This document shows positions 35,797-47,180 of a DNA stretch of 64,000 nt, in pieces. Below the pieces are notes generated by a model, which saw only the letters and a program-made list of their open reading frames with translations, was not told where the DNA came from and ran no database searches. This DNA is from Pelodera strongyloides (lineage: Eukaryota > Nematoda > Chromadorea > Rhabditida > Rhabditidae). Each line of letters opens with the position of its first letter. Position 1 is the first letter of the stretch. Both the position numbers and the translations under genes were made by a program. Location of the stretch: assembly GCA_036852015.1 (NCBI GenBank), contig JAANDG010000562.1:1-64000 (forward strand), given 5' to 3'.

Positions 35797-36314
35797 AGGG
35801 ACAGGCCCACCGATATAAATCTATATTTATTATTTGTTCATAATTCATAAAAAGGATATTTATTATAATATATACATACCAAATATGATTCAGTTTTACC
35901 ATGGGGAAGTTTTTCCCGTGAGCTTTCCTTACAGAAGGTACCGTAGACAGGCCTTGGGTAAAAGAAAATTAAAACATTTTTAAGGAAGTTAAAACTTGCT
36001 ATAGTACCGTAGTTGTTTAATTATATTAGTCCTGCGGCGAAAGACGAGAGAGTATGCTGAATACAGAGGCACCAGCCTAAGAAGACACATATGCACATGA
36101 GAGTGCAGACAACCGGCAAACCAAGATGAACAAAAAATGCATACGCCTTTAAACAAAGATGAGACTACGGTCCCTTCCGTAAGGAAAGCTCACCGGAAAA
36201 ACTTCCCCATGGTAAAACTGAATAATATTTAGTATGTATATATTATAATAAAGACCGTTTTTATGAATTATGGACAAATAATAAATATTGGTTTATATCG
36301 GTGGGCCTGACCCT
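35797..36314. mobile_element. TTAA palindromic element, family 1
   Basis: AGGGACAGGCCCACCGATATAAA and its inverse (GGTGGGCCTGACCCT), TTAA at 35,793-35,796 and 36,315-36,318, arms with CCATGGGGAAGTTTTT. Inserted in the 3' flank of P3. Confidence 0.85.
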
Positions 36315-36318
36315 TTAA

Positions 36319-36923
36319 CCGTGATACTGGCCCGCAGTTTTCCGTAGTGCACCTACGACTGAAACAAAATATGTTGTTTCTTTTTTTTTGTTATTTTGCT
36401 GTCATCGGTGATATCAGTGAGAGTGAGTGCCCATTTGAACAAAAGGAACATTTTAGATCAATCGTGTCACCTTTTATAGTTTATTCAGCAGGACAGCAGG
36501 AGAACATGTGCATTGTTGTTTATAAATAGTTAATTTGTTCGAACAATTAGCGGTATTGATGAACAGGAAGCTAATCCAGCTTCTTTAGACTACCGGTCCA
36601 CTGTGGCAACGCTACTGACGTAGATTTGAACACGAACATTAAAACAGTCTAATCCCCATCATGGAATATAATGACGCAAACAATGATAATATACTGTAGT
36701 ATTATAAAATAAAGGCATATTTCGGGATTTGTGTGTCCGGCGTCATGAGCACAAACTTAAGTGATTTTCTACGACAACAAAATGTAGATTGTCGCCTTTA
36801 TCAAACACATATTTCATGTGTCTGAAAATAATTGTCAATGAAACTCGAAGGACCATCGTAAAACACGATTTCAGTACACTTTTTTTTTGGAATTCAGTTG
36901 TATAGAAAGTTGTGTTTCGTCAG
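36319..36923 (+). repeat. First copy of duplicated P3 3' flank
   Basis: AAATATGTTGTT, GGTGATATCAGT, CAGGAGAACATGT and TTTGTTCGAACAATTAG..GTATTG recur at 38,330-38,560; AAAACAGTCT and GAATATAATGACGCAAA recur around 38,708 and 39,008. So the duplicated unit is exon 8 + exon 9 + flank. Confidence 0.75.
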
Positions 36924-38235
36924 GTTTTCGTCATTCCTGAGAACGTATGTGCTAGTGGTGGAGCTCCAGAAGATGGTTATTATCGTTATTATGTGTCCGT
37001 TCGCGAAGAGCCAGATGCCTCATGTGGCCGAGTCTGGTTCAATTTTTCGCGTGCTTACGCTGTACACCGTTTTCCGAACCCGTCAAGATCCACTCCGGAA
37101 CGTGTAGAATATTTCCAAGTTAGCACCATGGAGTTCAACATTGATTATGTGGTAAGCTTTAAACATCGGAGACTGCATTGCAGTGTGTGGATCAAAGAAA
37201 CTTGGGGCGAATCATTTGGCAAAAACTACCAAAAACTAGCGAAACTTGGGCAGGTGGATAAAAATATAGCTTACAGCCTAGGCTACGATATGTTCGTGCT
37301 TGCACATCGTCCGAGTATCTTCGAATCTAATAACATTTTCGACAGTCTGTTCCTTCAAGTATACTTCTTTTCAAAGTCAATAAATCAAGTGTACCTGTGA
37401 ACCTCCTCTTTGGAGTAGATTTAGAGTTTCAAACTTTAGAGCTGCATTGTACCTACTTTGGGAAATCTGCATACGGTACGTATATCCCATATCCTATGTA
37501 AATTTGGTGCCGGAGGCGCCGGACGAGCACAAATGATACATTTTTGCATATGATACATAGAGGATATGTGCATCACATGCAAATTTCCAGAAGTGATACA
37601 GTACTGCTTTAAAGTTAAAGCACAATACTCATTTGGGCTTGGCTCATGGTGTTTTTTTTTTTCGTTTTTTTCTTCTTGTAAGGATGACCAGGAATTCAGA
37701 AAAAAAAATACATCGTGAAAGGCGCTCTGAAATACGGGAAATACTCGGAAGGTTATTCGACCCCGAAAGGTTCCCCCAGTCACCAGTGAGCTACTCAAGA
37801 GGTGGAAAGTGCTGTTTATCCGCCCTTTGGCGTTGTTTCTCTCATAACAGTGTTGATATATGTGATCATCATTACGACAACAACAAAGGTTTTCAAATGT
37901 TGCAAATCGCTGAAAATCCGAAATTGTAAAAAAAATCTCAGCGTTCCGCAGTTTTCACAGTAATTTTTCTGAAACGTGACACGTAGAACATTCTTCGGGT
38001 TTCACATAATGCACTATCCCGTGGTACTAGCAGCAGTGAGATAATTCGTCGCATATTTCAGGGACCTAGCACAGAAGTGATGATTCAACTTAAACTGCGA
38101 CACGAGGACGCAAACAAAGTGACGAGCTCGCTTGATTCTCTTGATTTCCCACAGTTCCTTCCAAAATTTGAATTCAACGAGATATGCGTTTCTGAAGGAG
38201 TTACAATCATGGATTACATGTGTATTGAGGATTGA
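36924..38235 (+). CDS. P3': duplicated last two exons of P3
   Basis: Exon 36924-37151 begins VFVIPENVC like 34711-34890 and keeps FNFSRAYAVHR; exon 38062-38235 ends CVSEGVTIMDYMCIED with TGA like 35552-35728. Both are whole codon sets with phase 0 borders. No signal peptide or Cys-module exons precede them, so either this is a partial dead copy or P3 transcripts can splice from 34,451 onto 36,924, giving an alternative C-terminus. Both exons are intact, which favours use, but sequence alone cannot decide. Confidence 0.6.
37440..37616. mobile_element. Small palindromic element (GTACCTACTTTGGG ends)
   Basis: GCATTGTACCTACTTTGGGAAATCTGCAT ... CACATGCAAATTTCCAGAAGTGATACAGTACTGC; related to the elements at 58,078 and 63,519. 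In the P3' intron. Confidence 0.5.
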
Positions 38236-38745
38236 TTGCTTGAAAGTGTCGTAATTTTCTGATTCATAAGCATTTTCGTGAAAGGCGCGTGCGGTTTTCG
38301 AGAGTGAACGGTTTTCGATATGAATGAAGTAAAATATGTTGTTACTTTCTTTGTTTTGTTGTTTTGCTGTCGTCGGTGATATCAGTTGTTGCCCAAATTG
38401 AACAAAAAGAGACAGAACTGTGTTTATTTGGCAGGAGAGCAGGAGAACATGTATATTGATGTTTATAAATATATAATTTGTTCGAACAATTAGGGGTATT
38501 GCACGGACAATCAGCGAATCCAGCTTCTTCAGTCTACCAGTCCACAGCTTCAGCGCAACCCCCACCAGCAAATGTTTCAAGCGCCTGTCACTCCATTTTT
38601 TTTTTTGGCAAATCAGGGCTCAATTCCTAGGTAAATCTCGCAAAGACCCTCGCTAGAGTATGGGCTGAGGGGCGGAAATAAACAGAGAAAAAGATCGGAT
38701 TGAAAATGAAAATAAAACAGTCTGAATAAAAAAATAACTAAATCT
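38236..38745 (+). repeat. Second copy of duplicated P3 3' flank
   Basis: Homologous to 36,319-36,700, lacking the family 1 element present in the first copy. Confidence 0.7.
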
Positions 38746-38751
38746 TCTTTT

Positions 38752-38995
38752 GCGCTTCAAGAGCGCACCTTTTATTCAAGGGAGTACAAGGTTTGCTTAT
38801 GACATGTTCCGCAGAGGTCCTAGCACAGGTGACGAGTTCCAGATGACAATTGCTCGACGTCTTCGGTCGGGCTAGGCCAGAAGGGATCGTCCATGATTCC
38901 ATCGCCGGGCGGTGGTTTCAAATTTATCACGGGCCGGAATCGAACTCGGGTCGAATGCGTTAGAGACGAACGGGCTGCCACTGGACCACCTCATC
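38752..38995 (-). mobile_element. tRNA-derived SINE, with head
   Basis: Minus strand: GGTGGTCCAGTGGCAG (box A like), GAGTTCGATTCCGGCC (box B), then the same body and tail as the 7.24 kb copy, ending CTTGAATAAAAGGTGCGCTC. It splits sequence that is continuous in the duplicate flank (between AAAACAGTCT and GGAATATAATGA at about 36,643-36,670), proving insertion after or during the duplication. Confidence 0.75.
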
Positions 38996-39419
38996 ACTTT
39001 TCTGATGGAAAATATAATGATGCAAATATTGAAAAGATAGTGTAGTGTTATAAAATCAAAAAACAAATTTGAAGGGAAAACATCGTTGCCTTTCTGTACG
39101 ACAAGGTACAAAATGGATGTGAGTGTTGGTAGAAAAAAGTGAGACCTTTTGATGGTTATTTGAGGGTTTATTTTTGCTTAATTGAGCCTACTTGATTCAA
39201 AACAAGTTACCCAAAGCTAATATTTATCGCAAGGACATACAACGAGTTAATTGCGAGTTTTAGAAGTCATAGTGAACCCCCGAATGATTCGGTTATTGAA
39301 TTATGCTCATTTTCTTAGTGCTCAAAGTGTATTGATCGTACTGTTCGGTACCGTTGATTCGCATTTTGTCATTGAACTTCGTCGGCATTGTATTTTCTGT
39401 CAACTGCAGCTTGAGTAGT

Positions 39420-39615
39420 ACTAGTGCGTAAGTTAGAACGTATGTGGGTATCCGGAAGTATTAGGTACGTTTTTACTGACGGCTACCGAGAAGTATCGGT
39501 AGTCACATCGTTTTCACTTACACATATGGTTCTAAACTCGACAATTGTTTACCTTGTAAGCACTTGTTACAATCCCATGTTATATGGAGCACGGGCCTGT
39601 GTTCTGTATTCATAA
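39420..39615 (+). pseudogene. Possible decayed P-family exon 8
   Basis: GTTAGAACGTATGTG, GACGGCTACCGAGAAGTATC and CTTACACATATGGT...TTGTAAGC resemble GAGAACGTATGTG...GATGG.TA...GCTTAC...GTAAGC of 36924-37151. Weak and without neighbouring exons. Confidence 0.3.
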
Positions 39616-39918
39616 GCGCGTGAAAATAAACTGACAATAAGTTATTCGATAGTTTGCAAGGTGTGCCGCGAATTGTGATGCTGATAAAAAGCCCAGGTTA
39701 ACAGAATTGGTGTGTATTCCAACGTTCCTAAACACCTCATTTTGATTGTAATTACAAATATAAGCATGATATTGTAGTATTACTTGCACAATGGCATTAA
39801 ATACGGTTATATTATAATGTATTGGGTTAAATACTGTGGAAAATTTGAACTAGTACGGTGCAAAGTATTAGTATAGAGGTCTTAAACATGGAAGAGTATT
39901 GAGGGTTGGAGCTGTTAA

Positions 39919-40307
39919 AGGGACAGGCCCATCAAAGTAAACCTATATTTACGATACGTTCATAATGACTATCAAGCATTTTTAGTACAATATATACAAA
40001 CTAAATTTCACATTTATTTGCCATGGAAAACTTTTTTACGATGCGCTCAGCTTAAATGTATACCATAAAGCCGCAAATATCCTTGTCGTCTATGCAAATT
40101 TATCGTGAAATTATAATGCGATTAAAATTTGCATATATAGCTTTGAAATCTGCAGTTTTATGGTATACATATGCGTTGAGCGCATTGGAAAAAAGTTTTC
40201 CAGGGCGAATAATGGTGAAATTTATTTTGTATATATTGTAATAAAAATGCTTGATAGTCATTATGAACGTATCGTAAACATAGGTTTATTTTGATGGGCC
40301 TGTCCCT
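39919..40307. mobile_element. TTAA palindromic element, family 1
   Basis: Close copy of 11,926-12,314, TTAA at 39,915-39,918 and 40,308-40,311. Confidence 0.85.
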
Positions 40308-40344
40308 TTAAACAACGGCTAACTCCTACTTGATTTAAAATATT

Positions 40345-40510
40345 ACGAAATATCGGCCGGTTTTTTGAAAAGCATTGCTTACAACTGCTTTCTTCTTATG
40401 CAGCATATGCAAAGGGCAAAAATTAAAAGAAAAACTAGACCCCAATTTGCATAAATGCATTGGAATGCAAGTACTTGAGATGCGTTTCAAAAACCGGTCG
40501 GTATTTCGCT
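40345..40510. mobile_element. TTAA family 2 element with different core
   Basis: CGAAATATCGGCCGG ... CCGGTCGGTATTTCGCT then TTAA (40,511-40,514); the central part is unlike other copies. Confidence 0.65.
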
Positions 40511-42829
40511 TTAATTCTTTCACTCTTGAAAGAAAATCCAGCACGTATCCTTTGTTAGCGCGATGGCGCTAACATAGTTTGGGTTACATCAGAGAGCCCT
40601 TTTTTCCAGTTTCCACCCTGAATTTGTTCCTAGTAATGTGTGTTTTTGGGGAAAATCCAGCTAATTTTATATATAAATGCCAAAATATACGCAAATTCAT
40701 TCATTTATACGTTGTTTCGTGAAAATCAGTTTTACATTTCATTGTTTAATACAAAAATAATAAACAATATTTCAAATTATTTGAGTATAGATTTGTTACT
40801 TTTGGAAATTCTTTTGTCGCTCGACCACAAAGAACGCGCACCCCTGTGTAAAATATGCAATATCGATCGACCACCCAGGTGCAGACAGACCCCCCGTGAA
40901 GCTCATTTTGGCGGGAAAAGCAGTACGCTTGCGCCGGCCTCTGGACGCTTTTTGTTGTTTTGCTTCGTATTTTGCTTTGTTTTACGTTGTAGATGTTTTA
41001 TTTAGCAAATTCTGATTGTATGAAGCCTGATTGACGGAAAAACTAGGATTATTTGCGATATTTTGACCCGAAAAATTATTTTGACCGCGAAAATTTCGGC
41101 TCAAAAAGCTTTTTTACCAATTCATTCTACTTGTATTCTGTATTTGTGGTCTTTAGTCCCTGTCCACGAAGCTTTTACGTTTTTAGCGAGTAAACTAACC
41201 GTTGGTTTATTGTTTTTAACCCAAAAACAGCTTTCTGGTGGATCTTGGAAGTCCGTCTTTGACGTTTATTCCCCTTATTTTGCTTCATTTATGTGTGTAG
41301 CTTCTGTTTGACGCTTCTAGAATTAATTTGACTCGTTGTCTTGTCAATTGTGACCAAAATCTGTGTTTAAAACATGTTCCCTTTGACTACTTAGAACTGA
41401 CTCTGATTTCTGCGTTTGTTCGCCGTTTTCTTTTACTTTTGTTCTTTTACCTTCTTCACAAAATATTTTTCGCTTCCGAGATTCGTTTGCTTGTAAACTG
41501 GTCCATATTTTGTCGAAAATCTGCGTTAAACTAAGTATATGCTCATGCTCCCTCGGACTCTTCAATTCCAAAACTGATTCTGGCTCGCTTTCTACTTCTG
41601 ACCATTCACGACGGTGGGATGCCTGTTTTCGATGTCTTATTGACGTTGAACTGAACCCGATGATTTGTTCGCTTTCTGGCGTTGGAATGATTGGCTATCT
41701 ATTTTGCCGTTTTTAAAACAATTTCGTGCTTCTCAGTTCTAATTTTCTGTTCTTTCAGGGTAAGAACTCTCTCCTTCGCCCGCGGATTTCCTTCCCTCCG
41801 TACAGGACCCCAATGATGACCATCATTCGACGAATTTGGTCAGTATTTCGTGATGTTACAAGTTACATCAAAACTTGCCATTTGCTATTTCTAAGTGAAT
41901 TCGGCCGAAGTTTTCACTCCGTGCTTCCTTGTCTCCTTGACTGCAACTGGAAAAGTCTTTGCTTGTTTGTACGCTCAGTGTGCCACCTTTCTTTGAACTG
42001 AAACTTTTCTGAATTTTGAAGGAACATGCGAATGCTCTTATCTTCGCGGACCTTCTTTACTAGCTATTTGTGTAATTATTAAAATCAAAGGAGTATTTAC
42101 TTCGCTCAAGCTTAGTTTGCGCTGAATTTGGCATGAACGGCGTGTCAGTTTGCTGTATATATGAATATGGTCTGGTTTCCCGGTACCGGTTTCCTGGCGC
42201 CAGCCTTATTGTCATAGTCATATGTTGTTTCTGTTTTACTAATTCTAATCTTCTGTTATTTCAGGGTTCCTTGATTGCGAGGCTCCCTCCCTCGTCGGGC
42301 AATTGAAGTAGACGAGAAGGTGTGCTTTTTTGTGAAGACTTCATTTTTTAGCTGAATGATTCATATTCTATTCGTTGTCTTATCGCCATTTTGTTTTATT
42401 TGCAAAAGCGTTTCTGGAATCTCTCGTGCACTTACAGTACACTGGTAGTTTGCTAATATAGCTGAATATTTGGCCTGGGTGGATCATGTTAATGTTCTCC
42501 AAAGGATATTACAATTACTGATATGACAATGACTTCAGTCTTTGCCCGCCAATTTGGTCACAATGTTAATTAGAATCATTGGATTTGGATCTGTGATCTG
42601 TTTTAGTTGTTGCTTTGCTTGCCTTGCCTCTTGGCCCAGCAATAGTTTTCCATAATGACTAAACTAATTTTTATTTCATAATAGCTTTTTTGGAGTCTTT
42701 CATACATTCATACCGTAGGCCGATAATTGCTCATGAATGAACGTTGGACCTGGATGGATTATGTTTCTGTAGTAATTTCAACTTTATCCGGTTGTTACTT
42801 CGTTGCTTGACTAATTGTTCTTATTTTAG
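40511..42829 (+). other. T-rich region, possible introns or untranslated exons
   Basis: The plus strand is T-rich, as introns are in plus-strand genes here. Two similar acceptor contexts, TTCTAATTTTCTGTTCTTTCAG (to 41,759) and TTCTAATCTTCTGTTATTTCAG (to 42,265), precede pyrimidine-rich segments (CTCTCTCCTTCGCC, GGCTCCCTCCCTCG) with stops in every frame. They may be non-coding exons or a decayed duplication. Confidence 0.3.
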
Positions 42830-44657
42830 AGTGTCCTGTCCGCGTCCGCGAGACAATCGGAACCGCTATGGAGTGTGGAGTTTGATGTTGTGCGAATGTC
42901 CGCTCTTTGGATACCCTTGGAGCATGCGGACCGAAGCAGACCGTCCGTCAACCTCTCCGGCAGTAGTTTCCAGATGAATGGAGGTAATCAATATTTTGAA
43001 TTGACTTGATTATTGATCTACAAAGTTGCGCGAGTCACTTACAAGGCGCACGGTAATATATGCCAATGTATTCGGTGACCGTATGTTCGTGCATGGGCAG
43101 TTATCTCCTGGGTGAATATGCCGGTTATGTCCTATGTACTACGGTACTACCTTGGGCCGCCTTGGGGCTCTTACTTGGGACTCAGGCCCATAATCCCTAC
43201 TGTTCTATCCTTGACCATACGTATGAAAGAAGTCGTTAGAAGGTGTATAAACGACTGATCTCACCAGAGTGGAATTACTTAATCACATTGTTTGCATAAT
43301 TGTATTTTCTAATACGACTCCTTTCATACGTCATTGTGACAACTCTTCAGTGATGCGAAATCAGTTAACAATAGCAATGTGTTTCCCATTCGTTCTAAAA
43401 TACTAAAATGAAACCAATGTGATGGGAGACAGTAACAATAATGGTTGACTTTGAAGTTGGCGTTGGCTTGGCTGTGCGTTGTCATAGTTTCCATCATGGA
43501 TGTCGGTTCCGGTTGATCTCATTTTTGTTTCAATTCAGTGTTGGTGGCGCGGTTACTGTTCGATAAACTCCCCCAGTGTGGTATGTGGTGGTGGTGGTGG
43601 AAGATGGATGTGGATGGTTCACGATTTATTAGAGGTAAGAAATATTTTTGACCATTTGACCAATCTTGTTTCAAAATGTTTGCGTATCTACATCGTATTA
43701 CTCGGCGCAAGTGGATCCGTTACAGCGGCGCATCTCCGTTAGAGTGTGCCTGATGTGCGCCAGAAGTGCGCGAACAGTTTGTGCTTTCGGCGCCCATGCG
43801 GTATTCACTCCAATAAGTGTGCCACAGGTGCGGCGTCTGCAAATTGACATCGTTGGCCGCTCCCGCGCATCCTAGTGGGAGTGCGCTGCACGGGTCGGAT
43901 TGCAAATGTGATTTCGTTTAACACACACTAGGATTATTCAATGATCATATGCAAATACACCGGCAGTTCCCTTTATAGTAAGGATGTTTCTCATATATAA
44001 TCTTTTACTTTCTTTCTGATCTTACATAGGCGACCTTAGTATTTCTTCATATTGCTGCATTCCGGTTTCTCAATGCCACAGTATGCATAAGCGTGGTATA
44101 CTTGGTTGAACTTGGTGAAATTTATTGCCTATTTTTTATGAAATTTAAGTTTATTTTCAAAAAAATAGATTAGTACTGCCGCCGGTTTTGTGCATACGGT
44201 AATACGATTACGGTTACTGAGTCAGTGAAGTTTTCAGGTGTGAGTAGAGTAACACTGCCTTCGGTCCTTTGATACTGGGAATGATCTGCTAATTAAACCT
44301 AGTGTATGAAATAACATAGAGGGCTGTAGATGTGATGACAGCTCGGATGCTTTATTTCTTGAATATGAAGAAGATGTTGCTACTTCTTGTAGTTTGTAGT
44401 TGGGAATAGACGTGCTATATATACGTTCCAAATCGGGGACGCGGCCCCCACCTCTAGGGTGCGCGCCATGGGTACGCGAGCTGTCTTACTCCCTGTTGCG
44501 CCCGGATAGCAGTATCATATGTTGTTGTGAGCATCATCAGTGAGCAATAGCGTCCAAGTATCGAAGCGACTAGCTGTTAGAAGAGAACATTACTTGCATT
44601 TATTTTTTTTCAGCTGGATCATTCAAAGAAGTCAATTACGAGAAGTTTATGGAGTGA
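42830..44657 (+). CDS. Possible three-exon end of a plus-strand gene, unrecognised
   Basis: Exons 42830-42983, 43539-43634 and 44614-44657 have good acceptors (TTATTTTAG, TTCAATTCAG, TTTTTTTTCAG) and GT donors and join in phase to a TGA; peptides include WSVEFDVVRMSALWIPLEHA and NYEKFME. Exon 2 contains five Trp in a row from a GGT/TGG repeat, which is unusual. In exon 3 another frame stays open through 44,741 (SETIYGTTIASVIRFMDSYD) with a GTAGGC donor, so the gene may go on with an exon I did not find. No upstream exon or start found. Treat as weak. Confidence 0.35.
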
Positions 44658-44741
44658 AACAATCTACGGGACCACAATTGCTTCCGTCATTCGATTCATG
44701 GACAGTTACGATTCAAGGACACACGTAGGACAAGGAAATTA

Positions 44742-46752
44742 CGGTAGGCAGGGCGAATCAGGTCGGTTTGATGTTTTTTTTAGGTAGATAGGTAGGTGAG
44801 ACGACGACGTTCCCTTCCCCGAGATGTACGGAGGGAATTCACTTTAGACCAGGCCCGCAATCTTTAGTCCCCGCCGTGATGGCGTTATCGCCCGGCGCTA
44901 TCAGCCCAGATCGGTGGTCGGGGTCTGAAATCCTGATTCTACGCGGAAACCTGAGCCTGGGTTCTCTCTCACGGGTAGGTCTCCGCTTTGTGTAGAGAAT
45001 AATTTGAACACGGAGATTTGTACCGGTGAGGGAGAATCTGGGCACGTAAGGCTAGAGGTAGATGCGCGCTCTTATTATAATTTTCATTTGCGCTTCACTG
45101 ATTTTTTATGCGCATTTCTATTTCTTTGCGCGTGGAGCTGCTAAACTAAGCCCTTTGTCTTCTCGCTCTTGTACATAATATTTCTTACCGGTGATAGGCC
45201 TGATTGATATACTTTGTGATACATACTGTTTTATAGTTTTAGTTTTATATCTTGATATACAGTTTTACACTTTACATAGTCCTAGTTTTAATCCTATGTA
45301 CATACTTCTTGCAATACAACTTTTACTTATACCTGGTCTAGTCAACCTTTTGTCATTCCGTTTTCTGTGATATATTTCTTTCTGTGATAACCTAATTTAC
45401 TGTGATACTCTTTGTTAATTCTTTGATACCCTTTATTAATTCTGTGATACTTTTTTTAATTATATTTAACCGGTTAGTCTTTTTGTACATACAACATACT
45501 GTGGTTCTGTGAGTTTGTCGCATGCTTCAGTCAGCGCTCAATTTGCATACCGACGAATTCACATCATTAGAGTATGTTTTTTTTTAAGTTTTTTCTTACC
45601 CGAATAGCAGTGGCCGTTTCTTCGGCACTGTTGGCTATGAGAATTCGAGCCTGGGTTTTCTGAGAGTTACATTTTGGTTCTTTTCCAGATTTGCCAGAAC
45701 CAATGTAACTTTGTTGTCTCTCCCGTTTTGCCGCTAGGTTCGTGTACCCATTCTTAGGAACGCTGTGGCGAAACTTTTCTGGTACACATTATAGATGATG
45801 ATTCAGGTGTACGCCAGCCATTTGCTTTCTTATTGATTGTGTTACACATGCCGGGCGCGAACGACAGGGACACAATACTACATACCAGTATTGAATACTT
45901 TGAGAGTTTACGGGTTTCTTTGTTGAAGACTGAAGGCTTGACTTGTATAGCTTGTTAGCATAGGGTTTGGTTCGGATAGTCATGCTGGGCGGTGTGTGTG
46001 TCGACTTTTCTGGCACGTATAGCTATGCGTGCCAGACCTGCGTTCTAGATGATTATAGCAGGCATAAGTTGGCCATGCATTTTCTTGGCACTTGTCTTCC
46101 CCTTACCTTACCCGCGCAAACTATGCCAAGTGAAGTAGTGAAACAAGTCTACTCAGTTTATTGATCATGCTTTAAATATTGAACAGTTGGGCTTTTCGAT
46201 TAGAGTGGGTTTCGACTTCAGTAAGCAAAATGAACATATACACTTGAAAACAACTTAACATTATATACTTCGGAATCAATACTTTGAATAACGATATATA
46301 TTCAAACAATAATATATTATGCACGACAACACTACACAACACATTACACACTATATTGAAAATTACTATCTTGTATCCTAGTAGTTAGCCTCTCTCTGAA
46401 CTTGCATACGGCTAGTAAGGGTAGATCTTCGAGCATTTACTGGTCTTATTGACCGATTGTTATGCGTTTTGATATATGGCTGAATGCTAGTCCTTGAAGC
46501 AATTCAATGAGAATATGAAAGAAGTTAGCAGCTGAAAAGAGTGCTTGTAGGCCTTTTCAGTTCTAAACGGTCGGAATAGAGGGTGGTAGGGCGGGCATCG
46601 AGGTAGCTTCGGCTATCAGACGATCAGACCAAGGGATGACGTTATGCACCCACTCAAGCCATTGTGCGAGTGCGGTTGTGTAATGTCAAGAAACATAATA
46701 TAACAAAATGAGTACCACTACGTGGGCTCATATGTTGATTGATTGATTGCTT
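44742..46752 (+). other. No confident gene; T-rich DNA with a GC-richer block
   Basis: 44,800-45,060 is GC-richer (GTCCCCGCCGTGATGGCG, GCCCGGCGCTATCAGCCC, ATCGGTGGTCGGGG), unlike its neighbours. 45,180-45,480 is rich in repeated TGATAC(T)TTT motifs. No spliced coding signal could be supported. Confidence 0.3.
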
Positions 46753-47180
46753 CATTTAAAAATCAATTAAGGCGGCCGGCCGGCTATCTGCTTGGTCGCC
46801 CGAGGTCGTTAGGGGTTGGCGACCTTGGGCGCTCCAAGACGGCCCGCCGTCGAATATTATCAAGCATATAATGCTCATTGTGAGACGCTATAGTAGAATA
46901 CATTTAAAAATAACCGTGGCGGCCGGCCGACTAACTGCTTGTCCGTTCAGTATGTCTTGATGACTCTGAACGCGAACAAGACGGCCCGCCGTCGAATACT
47001 ATCAAGCTGTGATGCTTGTTTTGTATGAAGTGCTTAGTTGAACACATTTAAAAACAAACTGGGCGTCCGGCCGACTATCTGCTTGGTCGTCTGAGTTCGT
47101 TAGATTGTAGCGATCTCGGGCGCTCCAAGACGGCCCGGCGCCGATTTCCTATAATATGGCGCTTGCTTTGCGTCATCGTA
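46753..47180 (+). ncRNA. Three tandem copies (~145 bp) of a structured RNA-like repeat
   Basis: Each unit starts CATTTAAAAA and folds into a long hairpin. Stem 1: 46,771-46,782 with 46,840-46,851 (GGCGGCCGGCCG / CGGCCCGCCGTC), 46,918-46,929 with 46,982-46,993, 47,062-47,073 with 47,131-47,142 (GGCGTCCGGCCG / CGGCCCGGCGCC). Stem 2: CTTGG/CCAAG, CTTGT/ACAAG, CTTGG/CCAAG. Stem 3: CGCCCGAGGTCG / CGACCTTGGGCG, CGTTCAG / CTGAACG, CGTCTGAGTTCG / CGATCTCGGGCG. The bulge CTA(T/A)CTG is conserved. A second hairpin follows with differing sequence (AGCAT/ATGCT; CAAGC/GCTTG; ATGGCGC/GCGTCAT). Sequence differs between copies while pairing is kept, the mark of selection on structure. Strand is assumed from the local T-rich skew. 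No known family recognised. Confidence 0.6.
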
